Positions 8,859 to 17,275 are shown, counted from the stretch's first letter. The stretch is DNA of 38,285 nucleotides from a virus (IMGVR_UViG_3300031715_000015:1-38285), one strand, 5' to 3'. The notes: generated by a model not told the origin, from the sequence alone. Numbers and translations: made by a program.

Positions 8859-9755
8859 GTGCACCTTGGTCTCGGCATAGGACTTACTGGCGGCGAGCCG
8901 TCCGCGGCTCCAGTAAGCGGAACGATCGCTCAACACGTAGGTGGTTTGAGGCAGAGCGCGTCAGGTTTGCTTACGTTTTCAGGGAGCGCTGCTCAGAAGC
9001 TAGGAGGGCTAGTTCAGAGCGCGTCAGGAGCGCTCACGTTCTCTGGAAGTGCGTCGCAAAAACTGGGCGGTCTGGTGCAAAGCGCATCCGGAATGAATCC
9101 GGCACCGCCACTGGCGATTGCCGGCTGCAAACTATGGCTAAGAGCGGATCAAGGCATCACGGTTGACGGATCGAACAACGTTAGCCAGTGGAATGACCTC
9201 AGCGGTAACGGCTTCAATTTTTCAGAAAGCATTAGCGCCGACCGTCTCGCATACCATACAAGTGGCTTTGCAACGAACAGCACTGCTTATTTGGCAAATT
9301 CGAACTCCGGCAATCAGTTCATAACTATAAATAACGCCGCATTGGAATTATCACAGCCATTTACGATCATATGGGTTGGGTCAGTAACGGCGACGGCGTC
9401 CGTCCAGAAAATGGTTTCAAGCAGTGCGTCTTTCATCGGGACGAACGGTACTAGCAATGATTTCGAAATTTCGTCAGGCACCGTGCTCGCCTCGTCCACA
9501 ACGGTTACCTCTCCATGTGTCGTCGCGTTCGTCTCCAATGGCGCATCAAGTGCTGGATACGTCAACAATTCGTCATCGGCAGTAGTCTCTGGTAACGCAG
9601 GAGCCGGTAAACTAACCTCGAATGGTATATTGTCCATAGGAGGATCGCTAGGTAGCCATGCGGAGGTCCTTGTCTATAACTCCGCGCTAAGCACGGCCAA
9701 TCTAGGCACTATCTTTTCTTACGTCGCGACTAGGTATGGGATTTCAGCAAGCTAG
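8859..9755 (+). CDS. Tail fibre protein with LamG/concanavalin-like domain, paralogue B of the MHLG pair
   Basis: The GTG start at 8859 has AGGGAG upstream. After MHLGLGIGLTGG come three tandem copies of a 25-residue module (AQKLGGLVQSASG with TFSGSA). From about residue 85 the pattern CKLWLRADQGITVDGSNNVS, then QWNDLSGNG, and a C-terminal AEVLVYNSALSTANLGTIFS with YVATRYG is typical of LamG or concanavalin-like jelly-roll domains that bind carbohydrate. It is probably a receptor-binding or decoration protein. It shares start codon type, N-terminal sequence and repeat module with the gene before it. Confidence 0.75.
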   Translation: MHLGLGIGLTGGEPSAAPVSGTIAQHVGGLRQSASGLLTFSGSAAQKLGGLVQSASGALTFSGSASQKLGGLVQSASGMNPAPPLAIAGCKLWLRADQGITVDGSNNVSQWNDLSGNGFNFSESISADRLAYHTSGFATNSTAYLANSNSGNQFITINNAALELSQPFTIIWVGSVTATASVQKMVSSSASFIGTNGTSNDFEISSGTVLASSTTVTSPCVVAFVSNGASSAGYVNNSSSAVVSGNAGAGKLTSNGILSIGGSLGSHAEVLVYNSALSTANLGTIFSYVATRYGISAS

Positions 9756-9763
9756 GGAGCATC

Positions 9764-10174
9764 ATGGCAGCGAACACACATCTCAGCATCGCATCGTGGA
9801 ACCTGGCGCTTAACGCAGCGCTGGACACACCTCTAAACGGCGGCACCATCAACATCTACAGCGGCACGCAGCCGGCGACGCCCGACACGGCGCTTAGCGG
9901 CAACACGCTGCTAGCCACGCTCACGCTCAGTGCCACGGCATTCGGCGCGGCGAGCGGCGGTACCGCGACGGCGAATGCCATCACATCGGGAACGGCCGTC
10001 GCCACAGGGACGGCAAGCTTCTTCCGCGCGTTCGAATCGAACGGTACGACCGCCGTCATCGACGGCAGCGTCGGCACGTCGTCGGCAGACATGGTCCTAA
10101 ACAGTACGGCCATCCAAAGCGGAGCGACCGTTTCCGCCTCGTCATGGACCGTCTCGATGCCTGTGGGGCAATAA
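9764..10174 (+). CDS. Small Ala/Thr-rich phage tail-associated protein
   Basis: A 136-residue protein beginning MAANTHLSIASWNLALNAAL. It includes INIYSGTQPATPDTALSG, FRAFESNGTTAVIDGSVG and a C-terminal SWTVSMPVG. I recognise this pattern as one seen in small uncharacterised structural proteins of many tailed phages, without a named function. It lies between the LamG-like fibre gene and the first beta-helix spike gene, with AGGGAG ahead of its ATG. The role is inferred as tail or baseplate decoration. Confidence 0.65.
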   Translation: MAANTHLSIASWNLALNAALDTPLNGGTINIYSGTQPATPDTALSGNTLLATLTLSATAFGAASGGTATANAITSGTAVATGTASFFRAFESNGTTAVIDGSVGTSSADMVLNSTAIQSGATVSASSWTVSMPVGQ

Positions 10175-10175
10175 C

Positions 10176-11801
10176 ATGGTCGACTACGTCGTCTCTGGCA
10201 CTACGCCACTACAGGTAGTGAATATCGCAGGCGGCTCGCTGCCTGGTGTGTATTCGGTCAACTTGTACGGCGCCGTGGGGGATGGCGTAACGAATGATAC
10301 GACTGCGATTCAGAGCGCTATCTCGGCAGCTGCGGTTACGGGCGGCGTTGTATACTTTCCACCCACCTCGGCCAATTACAAGATCACGAGCACCCTTTCA
10401 ATTCCTGCCAAGGTTTCTTTCGAAGGATATGCGAACGGAGCTAGCACCATATCTCTCTCAGGAGCTTCCGCAGGTACCGCGGCCCTAAAGGCTGATAGCG
10501 TGAACAATTGGGCGATCCGAAACCTGACCATCACCTCCACGGGGGACGGCATCCAGGTAGGTAGCACTTCAGGCGTCAATTTCGGCGGCGTCATAGAAAA
10601 CGTTTGGATTACGTCGCTGGCCGCCACCGGGAAAGGCATCCGTATCAGCCCACATGCGACCGTCTCGAGTTTGGACGTCTATGATCTGAAGCTAAGCCAC
10701 GTACTAATCAATCCGTTAGGAGCGTCTCTACCTAGCGCGAAAGGCTTTGCTGTAGACAGTGGTACGGCCGCAGGGCTTCTGTTCTGCACGTGGGTCGACG
10801 GCATCGTCGGTAATATTGGCATAGGCATAGAGCTTACGAATGCCGTGCGGATGCGAGGATACGGTCTAACGTTCTACAATAACGCTAACAGCGGCAACGG
10901 ACGAGCGATTCGTTTTCTAAACACCGTAGCCGATAACGTCTTCCACGGATGCCATTTCGAAGGCGGCACTATTGACGTTTACGTAGAGGCCTCCTCTGGA
11001 ACCTACGGTAACAAGGTTGAAGCAGGGCCTACGAGCGTCGTTACACCGTCTCAAATTTCAGATAGCGGAACGGCCAATGAGCTACTAATCACAGGCACAT
11101 GGGGTGGAGGGAGCGGTTTCAATCCGTACTCAAATCTCCCCGTAAACCTAGCCGGCGTGGCCTTCCCAGGCTCCGGACATATCGGCCAGCTATCTTCCGG
11201 TTATATAACGGTCGACGTACCTCTAGCCATCCCTGGGGCGAATCCTACGTCGGCGCCTGCAGCTCACAGCGGAGACCTTCGGCTGTATAACGGTGGGATC
11301 GTCTCGCAGCGAAATACGTCGAACAATGGGGATTTGAACATAATCTCCGGTTCAGCAGGGACGAATCGCATCATCATAGGCGACGCGAACACTGAGCTAA
11401 CGTTAGTACAGTCGGGGCTGTTCTGCCTTAACGGCGCCGCGGCCGGCGCTGGTACTACGACCGCGATTCAACATGTCGGGGCTTCCGGAGGCGCCTCGGC
11501 GTCTTCAACGGGCGACTACCGTGTCAACAACACATGGACGATGAAGCGTAGAAACAGCGCGAATAACGCGGATGTCTATGTGCTGGTACTTAACTCTGAC
11601 ATTGTAGAGATAGGTAGCCCTAATGATGTAAAATGTCTTATTGCCTCCCCGTTGGTCGACTTTCAAGGAAACACAGTCACAGCAGGCAGCCCTCCTGGCA
11701 CAGGTACTGATCTGCCTGCCAGTAGCATTCAAGGATATCTTCATATTCAGGTGGGTGGCACTGATTACTACGTCCCCCTCGTAGGCACACCGTCGACCTA
11801 A
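10176..11801 (+). CDS. Tail spike with pectate-lyase-like beta-helix
   Basis: The 541-residue product shows the start of a right-handed beta-helix of the pectate_lyase_3 type: VNLYGAVGDGVTNDTTAIQS, then AISAAAVTGGVVYFPPTS. The helix continues to about residue 330. In phages such proteins bind, and sometimes cut, surface polysaccharide. The C-terminal 200 residues look like short beta-rich repeats of fibre type (LRLYNGGIVSQRNTSNNGDL). Catalytic residues cannot be assigned. The gene starts one base after the previous stop and ends eight bases before the next. Confidence 0.8.
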   Translation: MVDYVVSGTTPLQVVNIAGGSLPGVYSVNLYGAVGDGVTNDTTAIQSAISAAAVTGGVVYFPPTSANYKITSTLSIPAKVSFEGYANGASTISLSGASAGTAALKADSVNNWAIRNLTITSTGDGIQVGSTSGVNFGGVIENVWITSLAATGKGIRISPHATVSSLDVYDLKLSHVLINPLGASLPSAKGFAVDSGTAAGLLFCTWVDGIVGNIGIGIELTNAVRMRGYGLTFYNNANSGNGRAIRFLNTVADNVFHGCHFEGGTIDVYVEASSGTYGNKVEAGPTSVVTPSQISDSGTANELLITGTWGGGSGFNPYSNLPVNLAGVAFPGSGHIGQLSSGYITVDVPLAIPGANPTSAPAAHSGDLRLYNGGIVSQRNTSNNGDLNIISGSAGTNRIIIGDANTELTLVQSGLFCLNGAAAGAGTTTAIQHVGASGGASASSTGDYRVNNTWTMKRRNSANNADVYVLVLNSDIVEIGSPNDVKCLIASPLVDFQGNTVTAGSPPGTGTDLPASSIQGYLHIQVGGTDYYVPLVGTPST

Positions 11802-11809
11802 GGAGCATC

Positions 11810-12166
11810 ATGGCCATCGAAGCGACCATTACAGTCATCTACCAGGCCGTGGGGGCCGTCGGTGGAACGGATTCGATCACGAACTCTATGGTGTCCCCCG
11901 ACAACACGAATGCTCCTCCTCCTGGCGCGGCGACGTTGCAGGGAGGTGCGAACAACGTAATCCTGATACCTAATGGCTTTACTGTCACATCTGCATATTT
12001 GCGCCCACCTGTCACATCGACTAACTCTAAAACGGTCAAGGGAGTTAGTAGTGATACAGGTCTTCCAGGATGGACCAATCAGCCCATAGTAGTGCCGGTA
12101 ACGGCGAACGGACAGATCGTGATCTTTTCTACAAGTCTCGAAACCATTGAGATCAATTGGGGGTAA
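11810..12166 (+). CDS. Small beta-rich virion protein between two tail spikes
   Basis: A 118-residue protein of unknown family. AAGGAG lies upstream of the ATG (taaggagcatcATG). The sequence is rich in Val, Ile and Thr with a Pro-rich loop (NAPPPGAATL) and looks like a single beta-sandwich. Its stop at 12164-12166 is two bases before the next gene's ATG. Position between the two beta-helix genes suggests a connector, cap or decoration protein; nothing in the sequence proves this. Confidence 0.6.
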   Translation: MAIEATITVIYQAVGAVGGTDSITNSMVSPDNTNAPPPGAATLQGGANNVILIPNGFTVTSAYLRPPVTSTNSKTVKGVSSDTGLPGWTNQPIVVPVTANGQIVIFSTSLETIEINWG

Positions 12167-12168
12167 CA

Positions 12169-14691
12169 ATGTCCAACGGATATCTCATCTCTGGACAGAA
12201 CGCCGTCCCTATAGTCGACGCGATCATCGGCTTCAATGCCCCAATGTTCGTAACGGCGCTAAGCTCTTTCACATCCCCTTCAGATCGCTTCACTGTTTCT
12301 TGTGACGGATATTCAGTCGTAAGCGATGGTGGAGGCGGCGTGTTCGTATGGAACGCGACCGATATGCGCCCCACGGACGGCGGGACTGTATTTCAGGTAA
12401 CGGGCGTCACTACCGGCCGATGGAATCGGCTGATGACGGACACGACTTGGCTTAACGTACTCTGGTTCGGAGCCAAGGCTACCGGCCGGCCGTCGAACGG
12501 CGGCTTCGATAATACGGCGGCGTTTACGCTAGCAATCAACGCAGCGAACACGCAAGGGCTAACTATCTTCTGTCCGCCGGACGTTGCCAATCTAGGGTAT
12601 GGCTTCGCTGCGGGATCGGCAGCTACGGACCCCCTGCCCTTGCTAACAACTTGCAAGGGTCTCCTTGGGGGAACCGAGGGTGTTCAAACGATACTAGACT
12701 TCGACAATGTCGATGGATCGTGTCTCGTCTTTAGAGGCTGTAATATTATTCAGGGCATTAACGCGAACAATCATAGAACGAGCAGCCTAACGAATAGCTC
12801 AGGTGTCCTACACATAATCAACGCGAATACCGGCAAATACGACCGAGTATCTACGGCCGAGGGCGCAACGAATAACCGAGGTATCTTCCTAGAGCAACGG
12901 TACGACGAGGGAGAGGTCACTTCTGTCGTAATCTCCGGAGGCGTGCCGACCATTACCGTTAGCATCTCCTCATGGGCCGGCGAAGCCAAGCAGCACGCCA
13001 AGTTTCAACTTGGAGAGCAGGTGCAATGGACAGCCATCGGCGGCGTTACGTTTTCTAACACCGTAGACACGATTGCTAGCGTCTCTTACGGAACGAATAC
13101 GATTACCTTTACACCGTCAAGTGTGACAGCGAGCGGCGTCTATACATCCGGAGGTAAGGTAGCTCGCGCGGCTGACGTCTATGCGCTTCGGCACGTTCGC
13201 TGTTGGTATAATAACTTCACCAGTATTACGACTGGATACCTGTCCGTCGGTGCTGATGTAGGCTATGGGTTAGCGTTCGAAGTGAACGCCAATGCGGTAA
13301 GTGTATCGAACATTGCCGACGGTTCGATGGGCCCATACACGGGTGATGTCGGGTATAACAAGGTTATAAACCTCGACACCGAAGGGCAAGAGAGAGGCGT
13401 CAATCTTTCGTATGCCACTGGGAACACATTTATCGGAGGTCAGTATCTAGGTAACGCGGTTCAGCTGTATGGCAGCAACGCCAATAGTAATACGTTTCTA
13501 GGTACCAAGCACAATCAATGGGCAACGTCGATGACGAACTTCGACGGTACCACCTGCGCGGGCAACGCGTGGTTCAACCCCATTCTTTCAACGCCTAGCG
13601 ATAATACAGCGCAGGTAGGTCCAGACAATACAGTAGCGAATACGTTCGGCTCTAACCCCGTGTGGATAGCGTCAGGTAGTACTTCTCAAACGCTTGACGG
13701 GGTGGGAGGAGGCGCGTCTGCTCTCAGTTTAGGTGGCATGATTGGTGATTTCTACTCCAACAATGATATGACGATGAGGCTCAGGCCCATCGGATATTGG
13801 AATGGGTCCTCCCCGGTAGAAGAGAACCGTCGAACAGGCGTGGGTGGCTGGCATGTCTCCTCCGGTAGTACGAACTTTTGGGCCTTAGGCCCCAGAGAGG
13901 ACAATACTGGACTAGCGGCCATATACGCCTTCCCTGATACGAGCGCTCCAGCTGGTACGAATCCAGTTCTGTCGAGTGACGGGACAAATACCTATATCGG
14001 TCCTACAAGCACTACCGGCAAAAGTCGTTTCATGCTGGACGGTAGCCCGGTAGGTGTGAGCGTGACGTCGGCGGGTCTTACGCTCGGTACCTCGGATAAT
14101 ATAATCCTGTCCTATCCTAGTGTCACGGGAGTACTAAAAGTAGAATCGGCCACGCCAGGGAGCGGAGGGATATGGCCTACCGGCGGATATATCTATCGTC
14201 CCGATGGCTCAGGTGTCAGCTTCGCGACAGGTAACGGTTTGAACGAAGCTCTAGGTATCTGGAAGCAATATGACACCAGTGCAGCTCACCAATGGGTCGA
14301 AGAGAGCGGTAACCGTGTAACAACAACGGATGCTACGAACACCGATTTGGTCGCTTACACGGTTCCTACGAATTCAACCGTACTTGTCGATTTCCAGGTG
14401 ACGTCAAGACGGACGGGGGGGTCTGCTGGCGTAGGCTCCGTTGGAGATTCTGCAGGTTTCTGGATGAAAGTGCTAGTAAAAAACGTCAGCGGCACTGTGA
14501 CGTTAATAGACTCGCCAGCCGGCGGGTCGGCTTCGGCAGATTGGTCTGATGCTTCGACAGCTGCAAATTACCCTCCTAGTTATACCGTCGCTGTGGCTGG
14601 CACGACCGTAAAGGTTCAAGTGGCTTGGTTTGCAGCGTTGAACGGCACTCATTACGCCGTGTATCGCGCCGAGTGCATTAATGCTTCATGA
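12169..14691 (+). CDS. Large tail spike protein with beta-helix domain
   Basis: I place the start at the ATG at 12169 (MSNGYLISG), preceded by GGGGGT; an in-frame TTG at 12157 overlaps the previous gene and is less likely. Residues about 90-160 contain NVLWFGAKATG and FDNTAAFTLAINAANTQG, the opening of a pectate-lyase-like beta-helix in phage spikes. The helix continues to about residue 560. Residues 620-840 form a different beta-rich tail ending in ALNGTHYAVYRAECINAS, likely a trimerisation or receptor-binding domain. This is the largest of the fibre and spike genes and the last before the lysis cassette. Confidence 0.75.
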   Translation: MSNGYLISGQNAVPIVDAIIGFNAPMFVTALSSFTSPSDRFTVSCDGYSVVSDGGGGVFVWNATDMRPTDGGTVFQVTGVTTGRWNRLMTDTTWLNVLWFGAKATGRPSNGGFDNTAAFTLAINAANTQGLTIFCPPDVANLGYGFAAGSAATDPLPLLTTCKGLLGGTEGVQTILDFDNVDGSCLVFRGCNIIQGINANNHRTSSLTNSSGVLHIINANTGKYDRVSTAEGATNNRGIFLEQRYDEGEVTSVVISGGVPTITVSISSWAGEAKQHAKFQLGEQVQWTAIGGVTFSNTVDTIASVSYGTNTITFTPSSVTASGVYTSGGKVARAADVYALRHVRCWYNNFTSITTGYLSVGADVGYGLAFEVNANAVSVSNIADGSMGPYTGDVGYNKVINLDTEGQERGVNLSYATGNTFIGGQYLGNAVQLYGSNANSNTFLGTKHNQWATSMTNFDGTTCAGNAWFNPILSTPSDNTAQVGPDNTVANTFGSNPVWIASGSTSQTLDGVGGGASALSLGGMIGDFYSNNDMTMRLRPIGYWNGSSPVEENRRTGVGGWHVSSGSTNFWALGPREDNTGLAAIYAFPDTSAPAGTNPVLSSDGTNTYIGPTSTTGKSRFMLDGSPVGVSVTSAGLTLGTSDNIILSYPSVTGVLKVESATPGSGGIWPTGGYIYRPDGSGVSFATGNGLNEALGIWKQYDTSAAHQWVEESGNRVTTTDATNTDLVAYTVPTNSTVLVDFQVTSRRTGGSAGVGSVGDSAGFWMKVLVKNVSGTVTLIDSPAGGSASADWSDASTAANYPPSYTVAVAGTTVKVQVAWFAALNGTHYAVYRAECINAS

Positions 14692-14701
14692 GGTTGTTGT
14701 C

Positions 14702-14905
14702 ATGGATGAGAGTCATCATTTTTCAACGGCAGGCACGATATCTAACGCCGCGATCACTGCATTCGTAGCCATCGTTCCAGATGAGGCACTAAGCTTCTTG
14801 CAGAAGATGCTTTCCGTTTTCATTCTTGCCGTCGTGGCCGAATTGGGAAGACGGTCTATTAATAGACTGTTGAAGTCTAAGGATAACAAGGAAGGGTCGA
14901 AATGA
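14702..14905 (+). CDS. Small membrane protein, holin-like candidate
   Basis: The ATG at 14702 has GAGG at 14690-14693 with eight-base spacing; an ATG at 14681 would overlap the spike gene. The 67-residue product has one or two hydrophobic stretches (about residues 15-50, including MLSVFILAVVAELG) and a very basic C-terminus (RRSINRLLKSKDNKEGSK). Size, charge and position before the peptidase and lysozyme genes fit a holin or holin partner. Membrane topology is inferred. It overlaps the next gene by four bases (ATGA). Confidence 0.6.
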   Translation: MDESHHFSTAGTISNAAITAFVAIVPDEALSFLQKMLSVFILAVVAELGRRSINRLLKSKDNKEGSK

Positions 14906-15390
14906 ATCTCAAGCTACCCCACTGGGCTCAATTGGTTCTCGCGTTCGCAGTTGTAGCAGTAACGTGGGTTATGAACGAGCAAGCGAACGGTGCGCTCGTA
15001 TTACCTGCCATAGCGGTCTCGGTTCTTACCCTCGTCAAGACGGTCCTAGGTCTAGTGAGTGATTCCGTCTCCTCGAGCAAGACACCCCCAAGCACAGGAG
15101 CAGGATCCGCGGGTGCCGTAGTGGCAGCTGCCCTAATGGCCTTGGTAGTCGGATGCTCTCTCTTTCACACGATAGAGCCCGCGGCGGTCGATTGTGCGAC
15201 GCGCGTTCTAGATGACGCTGCGAAGAACATGTCAGTCGCTCAAATCGTGGACGATGTAGCTGCCCCGTGTGGTATGGACATGGCGGCTGTTATTGCCATC
15301 CTTGCAACGTCGAAAGACACACGAGTCCAAGGCACGCCGGCTCAGAAGGAAGCGATGCACGTCAAGGCGGCTCTTGAGGCCACCCCGTGA
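14902..15390 (+). CDS. Membrane protein with internal lipobox, lysis-cassette candidate
   Basis: A 162-residue protein. Two hydrophobic segments at about residues 8-25 and 30-52 look like a holin hairpin. A Ser/Thr/Gly linker follows, then a third hydrophobic segment running into LVVGC (AAALMALVVGCSLF, residues about 75-90), a good lipoprotein signal-peptidase II site. The remaining 75 residues are polar with two further Cys. The protein may be a holin fused to a lipoprotein-type domain, or the lipoprotein part may be translated separately from an internal start. The gene ends in a GTGA overlap with the cysteine-peptidase gene. Confidence 0.6.
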   Translation: MNLKLPHWAQLVLAFAVVAVTWVMNEQANGALVLPAIAVSVLTLVKTVLGLVSDSVSSSKTPPSTGAGSAGAVVAAALMALVVGCSLFHTIEPAAVDCATRVLDDAAKNMSVAQIVDDVAAPCGMDMAAVIAILATSKDTRVQGTPAQKEAMHVKAALEATP

Positions 15391-16169
15391 TTCGGGGCAA
15401 AGGCTGTAAGCCATCTGACGCGCATAAACTGGCCTACAGGTTACTGGCTCCGGACGTAGGTTCGATTCCTCCATCGGCTGACCTGAGCAAATATCAGCCG
15501 CAGATTTTAGACCAGGGTCCTACCGGCGCTTGTACGGCTCATGCAACAGCCGCAGCTATCTACACGGCTTATGAAGGGACGCTGACATGGGTCCCTAGCC
15601 CTAAAAGCATCTATGCGATTACTCGCGGACTAGAGCGAGGAGTAGCTACTATAGCCGGGGGGACATTGCCTCCGCTTTCAGATAGCGGGGCCATGCTCGC
15701 GGATGTCTTCCAAGCGGTTCGAGAATTCGGTGTGTGCCCCATGGGCACTTCAGTAGAAGGCAGGAATTCGGACTGCGACGCTTCTAACGTGCTTACGGAG
15801 CCGTCAATTGCCGATCTAGAGGTAGCTAACTCGCGACCCATTCTCGGACCGTACAAGTCTGATTTGCAGCAGCCGGCAACGCTAGCACAAGCAATCTCAC
15901 TAGGTTTTCCGGTCGTAGTCGCGTTCTTCTGCGATACGACGTTCGAAAATCTTCAGGCTGGTCAAGTGGCAGGCAAACCGAACATGTCCGACACGCAAGG
16001 CGGAGGGCACGCGGTGTACCTCTCTGGCTACACGATCAACGCTGCGGGTAATTACACATTCACCCTAACGAACAGTTGGGGCGAGGGCTGGTGTGACAAG
16101 GGCAAGTGCCTCGTCGGCCAAGATTGGCTCGATGCGGCATGGGAGGCGTGGCCATGCGTACCGCATTAG
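15387..16169 (+). CDS. Papain-like (C1-type) cysteine peptidase
   Basis: A GTG start overlaps the previous stop (GTGA). The 260 residues contain the papain signatures in order: Gln43 and Cys49 in DQGPTGACTAHA, His208 in GGGHAVYLSGY, and Asn229 in TNSWGEGW. A mature papain domain is about 220 residues, so almost the whole protein is catalytic domain, with a short N-terminal extension and no clear signal peptide. It would cut peptide bonds, but the target is unknown. Its place between the holin-like genes and the lysozyme suggests a part in lysis, for example cutting envelope proteins, but a host-directed or virion role is possible. Confidence 0.8.
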   Translation: MIRGKGCKPSDAHKLAYRLLAPDVGSIPPSADLSKYQPQILDQGPTGACTAHATAAAIYTAYEGTLTWVPSPKSIYAITRGLERGVATIAGGTLPPLSDSGAMLADVFQAVREFGVCPMGTSVEGRNSDCDASNVLTEPSIADLEVANSRPILGPYKSDLQQPATLAQAISLGFPVVVAFFCDTTFENLQAGQVAGKPNMSDTQGGGHAVYLSGYTINAAGNYTFTLTNSWGEGWCDKGKCLVGQDWLDAAWEAWPCVPH

Positions 16170-16447
16170 TCGCGATTTTTCTTATGACAGGGTGCCACGT
16201 AACACCGGGCCCCGCGCCTATGCCTCCGGATGCTTCGGATGCGTCGGCCGATGGCCCTAACCCGTGCGCCGAGGCTTGTACAAGATTGGCCGCGGCGGGT
16301 TGCGAGGCGGGTACGGCTAGCGATTGCGCAGAGGTGCTTCAAGCCGTAGAGAACACGCGACTAGTTCGTATGCCGAATGGCTCGCCGCTCACGTGCGCAG
16401 CTACTACACCTGCGAGCGTGCAAGGGCTTGGATGGTGTGGCCAATGA
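16154..16447 (+). CDS. Cys-rich lipoprotein in the lysis cassette
   Basis: The ATG at 16154 has GGAGG at 16142-16146 and lies inside the end of the peptidase gene. The product begins MRTALVAIFLMTGC, a short signal peptide with lipobox LMTGC. A Pro/Ala/Asp/Ser linker (PAPMPPDASDASADGPN) follows, then a domain with about six more Cys (CAEACTRLAAAGCEAG, DC, TC, WC). Lipidation at Cys14 would anchor it to a membrane. A short lipoprotein here could act as an outer-membrane spanin, but the disulfide-rich domain is unlike classic Rz1, so I leave the function open. The linker style resembles lipoproteins of Myxococcota. Confidence 0.7.
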   Translation: MRTALVAIFLMTGCHVTPGPAPMPPDASDASADGPNPCAEACTRLAAAGCEAGTASDCAEVLQAVENTRLVRMPNGSPLTCAATTPASVQGLGWCGQ

Positions 16448-16608
16448 AGTACCCGGTAAAAAAGGCTCGCCTCGATGCCGATCGCAATGAGAAGCCGTTG
16501 ACTCTTCTCACGGCGACGATCGTGGGTAGGACCACCAAATACGCCTGTCCGGCACAATGGTACGTCGACGCCGAGACAGGCGAACGAATTCATTTAGGAG
16601 CATCGTGA
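16444..16608 (+). CDS. Small protein of 54 residues between lipoprotein and lysozyme genes
   Basis: The ATG at 16444 overlaps the lipoprotein stop (ATGA), and its own stop overlaps the lysozyme GTG (GTGA), so the gene is fitted exactly between two neighbours. The product, starting MKYPVKKARLDADRNEKPLT, has a basic head and ends CPAQWYVDAETGERIHLGAS. No domain is recognised. Longer upstream in-frame starts would run through the lipoprotein gene and are rejected. Confidence 0.6.
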   Translation: MKYPVKKARLDADRNEKPLTLLTATIVGRTTKYACPAQWYVDAETGERIHLGAS

Positions 16609-17084
16609 AAACCTCCCCTAACGGCCTACAGTTTATCGCCCGTCATGAGGGCTGTGTTCTTCACACCTACAAGGACTCCGCGGGCAAGGACACGATTGGC
16701 TATGGCCACCTCCTTCGTCCCGGCGAGTCATTCCCGGACGGCATCACGCAAGGCCTCGCGATGGCTATGCTGGCCTCGGACGTGGCCTGGGCTGAGTCTG
16801 GCGTGAATTCTATTATTACGTCGCCCATGACTCAGAATCAATTCGACGCGCTCGTGAGCTTCACGTTCAACTGCGGGACGGGCGCACTTAAGGCGTCGAG
16901 CATTCGGTCTCAGTTCAACGCAGGCAACGTGCAGCAAGCAGCGGACGCGATCATTTTTTGGGATCACCGAACGGATCCTGCGACGGGAAAGCTAGTCGTA
17001 GACAACAGCTTGCTAAAGCGCCGGCAAGAAGAGCGAGCCCTGTTTCTAACGCCAGATCCGGAAGCGCAACAAAACGCCGGTTAG
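16605..17084 (+). CDS. Endolysin, T4-type lysozyme (GH24)
   Basis: The GTG start at 16605 follows TAGGAG at 16594-16599. The 159-residue enzyme has the GH24 active site at the N-terminus: Glu15 in ARHEGC, Asp24 in YKDSAG and Thr30 in DTIGYGH, with the family's E-8-D-5-T spacing. It cuts the glycan strands of peptidoglycan. The later motifs NQFDALVSFTFNCGTGAL and LLKRRQEERALF are also typical. There is no signal peptide, so release through a holin is expected. It is the last gene of the rightward late operon and ends just before attP. Confidence 0.93.
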   Translation: MKTSPNGLQFIARHEGCVLHTYKDSAGKDTIGYGHLLRPGESFPDGITQGLAMAMLASDVAWAESGVNSIITSPMTQNQFDALVSFTFNCGTGALKASSIRSQFNAGNVQQAADAIIFWDHRTDPATGKLVVDNSLLKRRQEERALFLTPDPEAQQNAG

Positions 17085-17103
17085 GTTCTAGCGTTAGAGT
17101 TTT

Positions 17104-17121
17104 GCGGTCCCCGCGGTCCCC
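17104..17121. repeat. Candidate integrase arm-type sites, left pair
   Basis: Two adjacent direct copies of GCGGTCCCC lie about 80 bases left of the tRNA-Leu-like core. The same 9-mer occurs twice to the right of the core, at 17318-17326 and 17330-17338, and the identical 18-base pair recurs inverted at 17588-17605. Repeats flanking a core site are the usual form of integrase arm-binding sites. Function is inferred. Confidence 0.5.
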
Positions 17122-17202
17122 ACTGGGCGGCTTTTAGGGGCCTTAGGCAACCCTTGACTCATCGTTTTTCTCGGTGTTTTCGGGGGTTCCGATCCCGTTA
17201 GC

Positions 17203-17261
17203 GAGCTTGAGGTGCTAGCGCCGTAACTGGCATGCGGGTTCAAGTCCCGCCCTTCGCACCA
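17203..17261 (+). other. attP: attP core: 3' part of a tRNA-Leu(GAG) gene
   Basis: The sequence reads as the 3' part of a class II tRNA: anticodon loop with GAG (17209-17211), 3' anticodon stem GCTAG, a variable arm with GCC/GGC stem (17220-17231), T arm GCGGG-TTCAAGT-CCCGC (17234-17250), 3' acceptor strand CCTTCGC, discriminator A and CCA (17259-17261). No matching 5' half (GCGAAGG acceptor strand, D arm) lies upstream, so this is not a full tRNA gene. Next to a tyrosine integrase, this is the standard form of a phage attachment site that restores a host tRNA-Leu gene on integration. Confidence 0.8.
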
Positions 17262-17275
17262 ATAATTACGCATAC

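Noticed and set aside
7976-14691. Diversity-generating retroelement acting on the fibre genes
   Set aside because: I see no reverse transcriptase gene and no template-variable repeat pair, although the missing part of the genome could hold one.
17170-17261. Complete tRNA-Leu gene
   Set aside because: The 3' part is clear, but no 5' acceptor strand (GCGAAGG) or D arm lies at the right distance upstream. It fits attP better.
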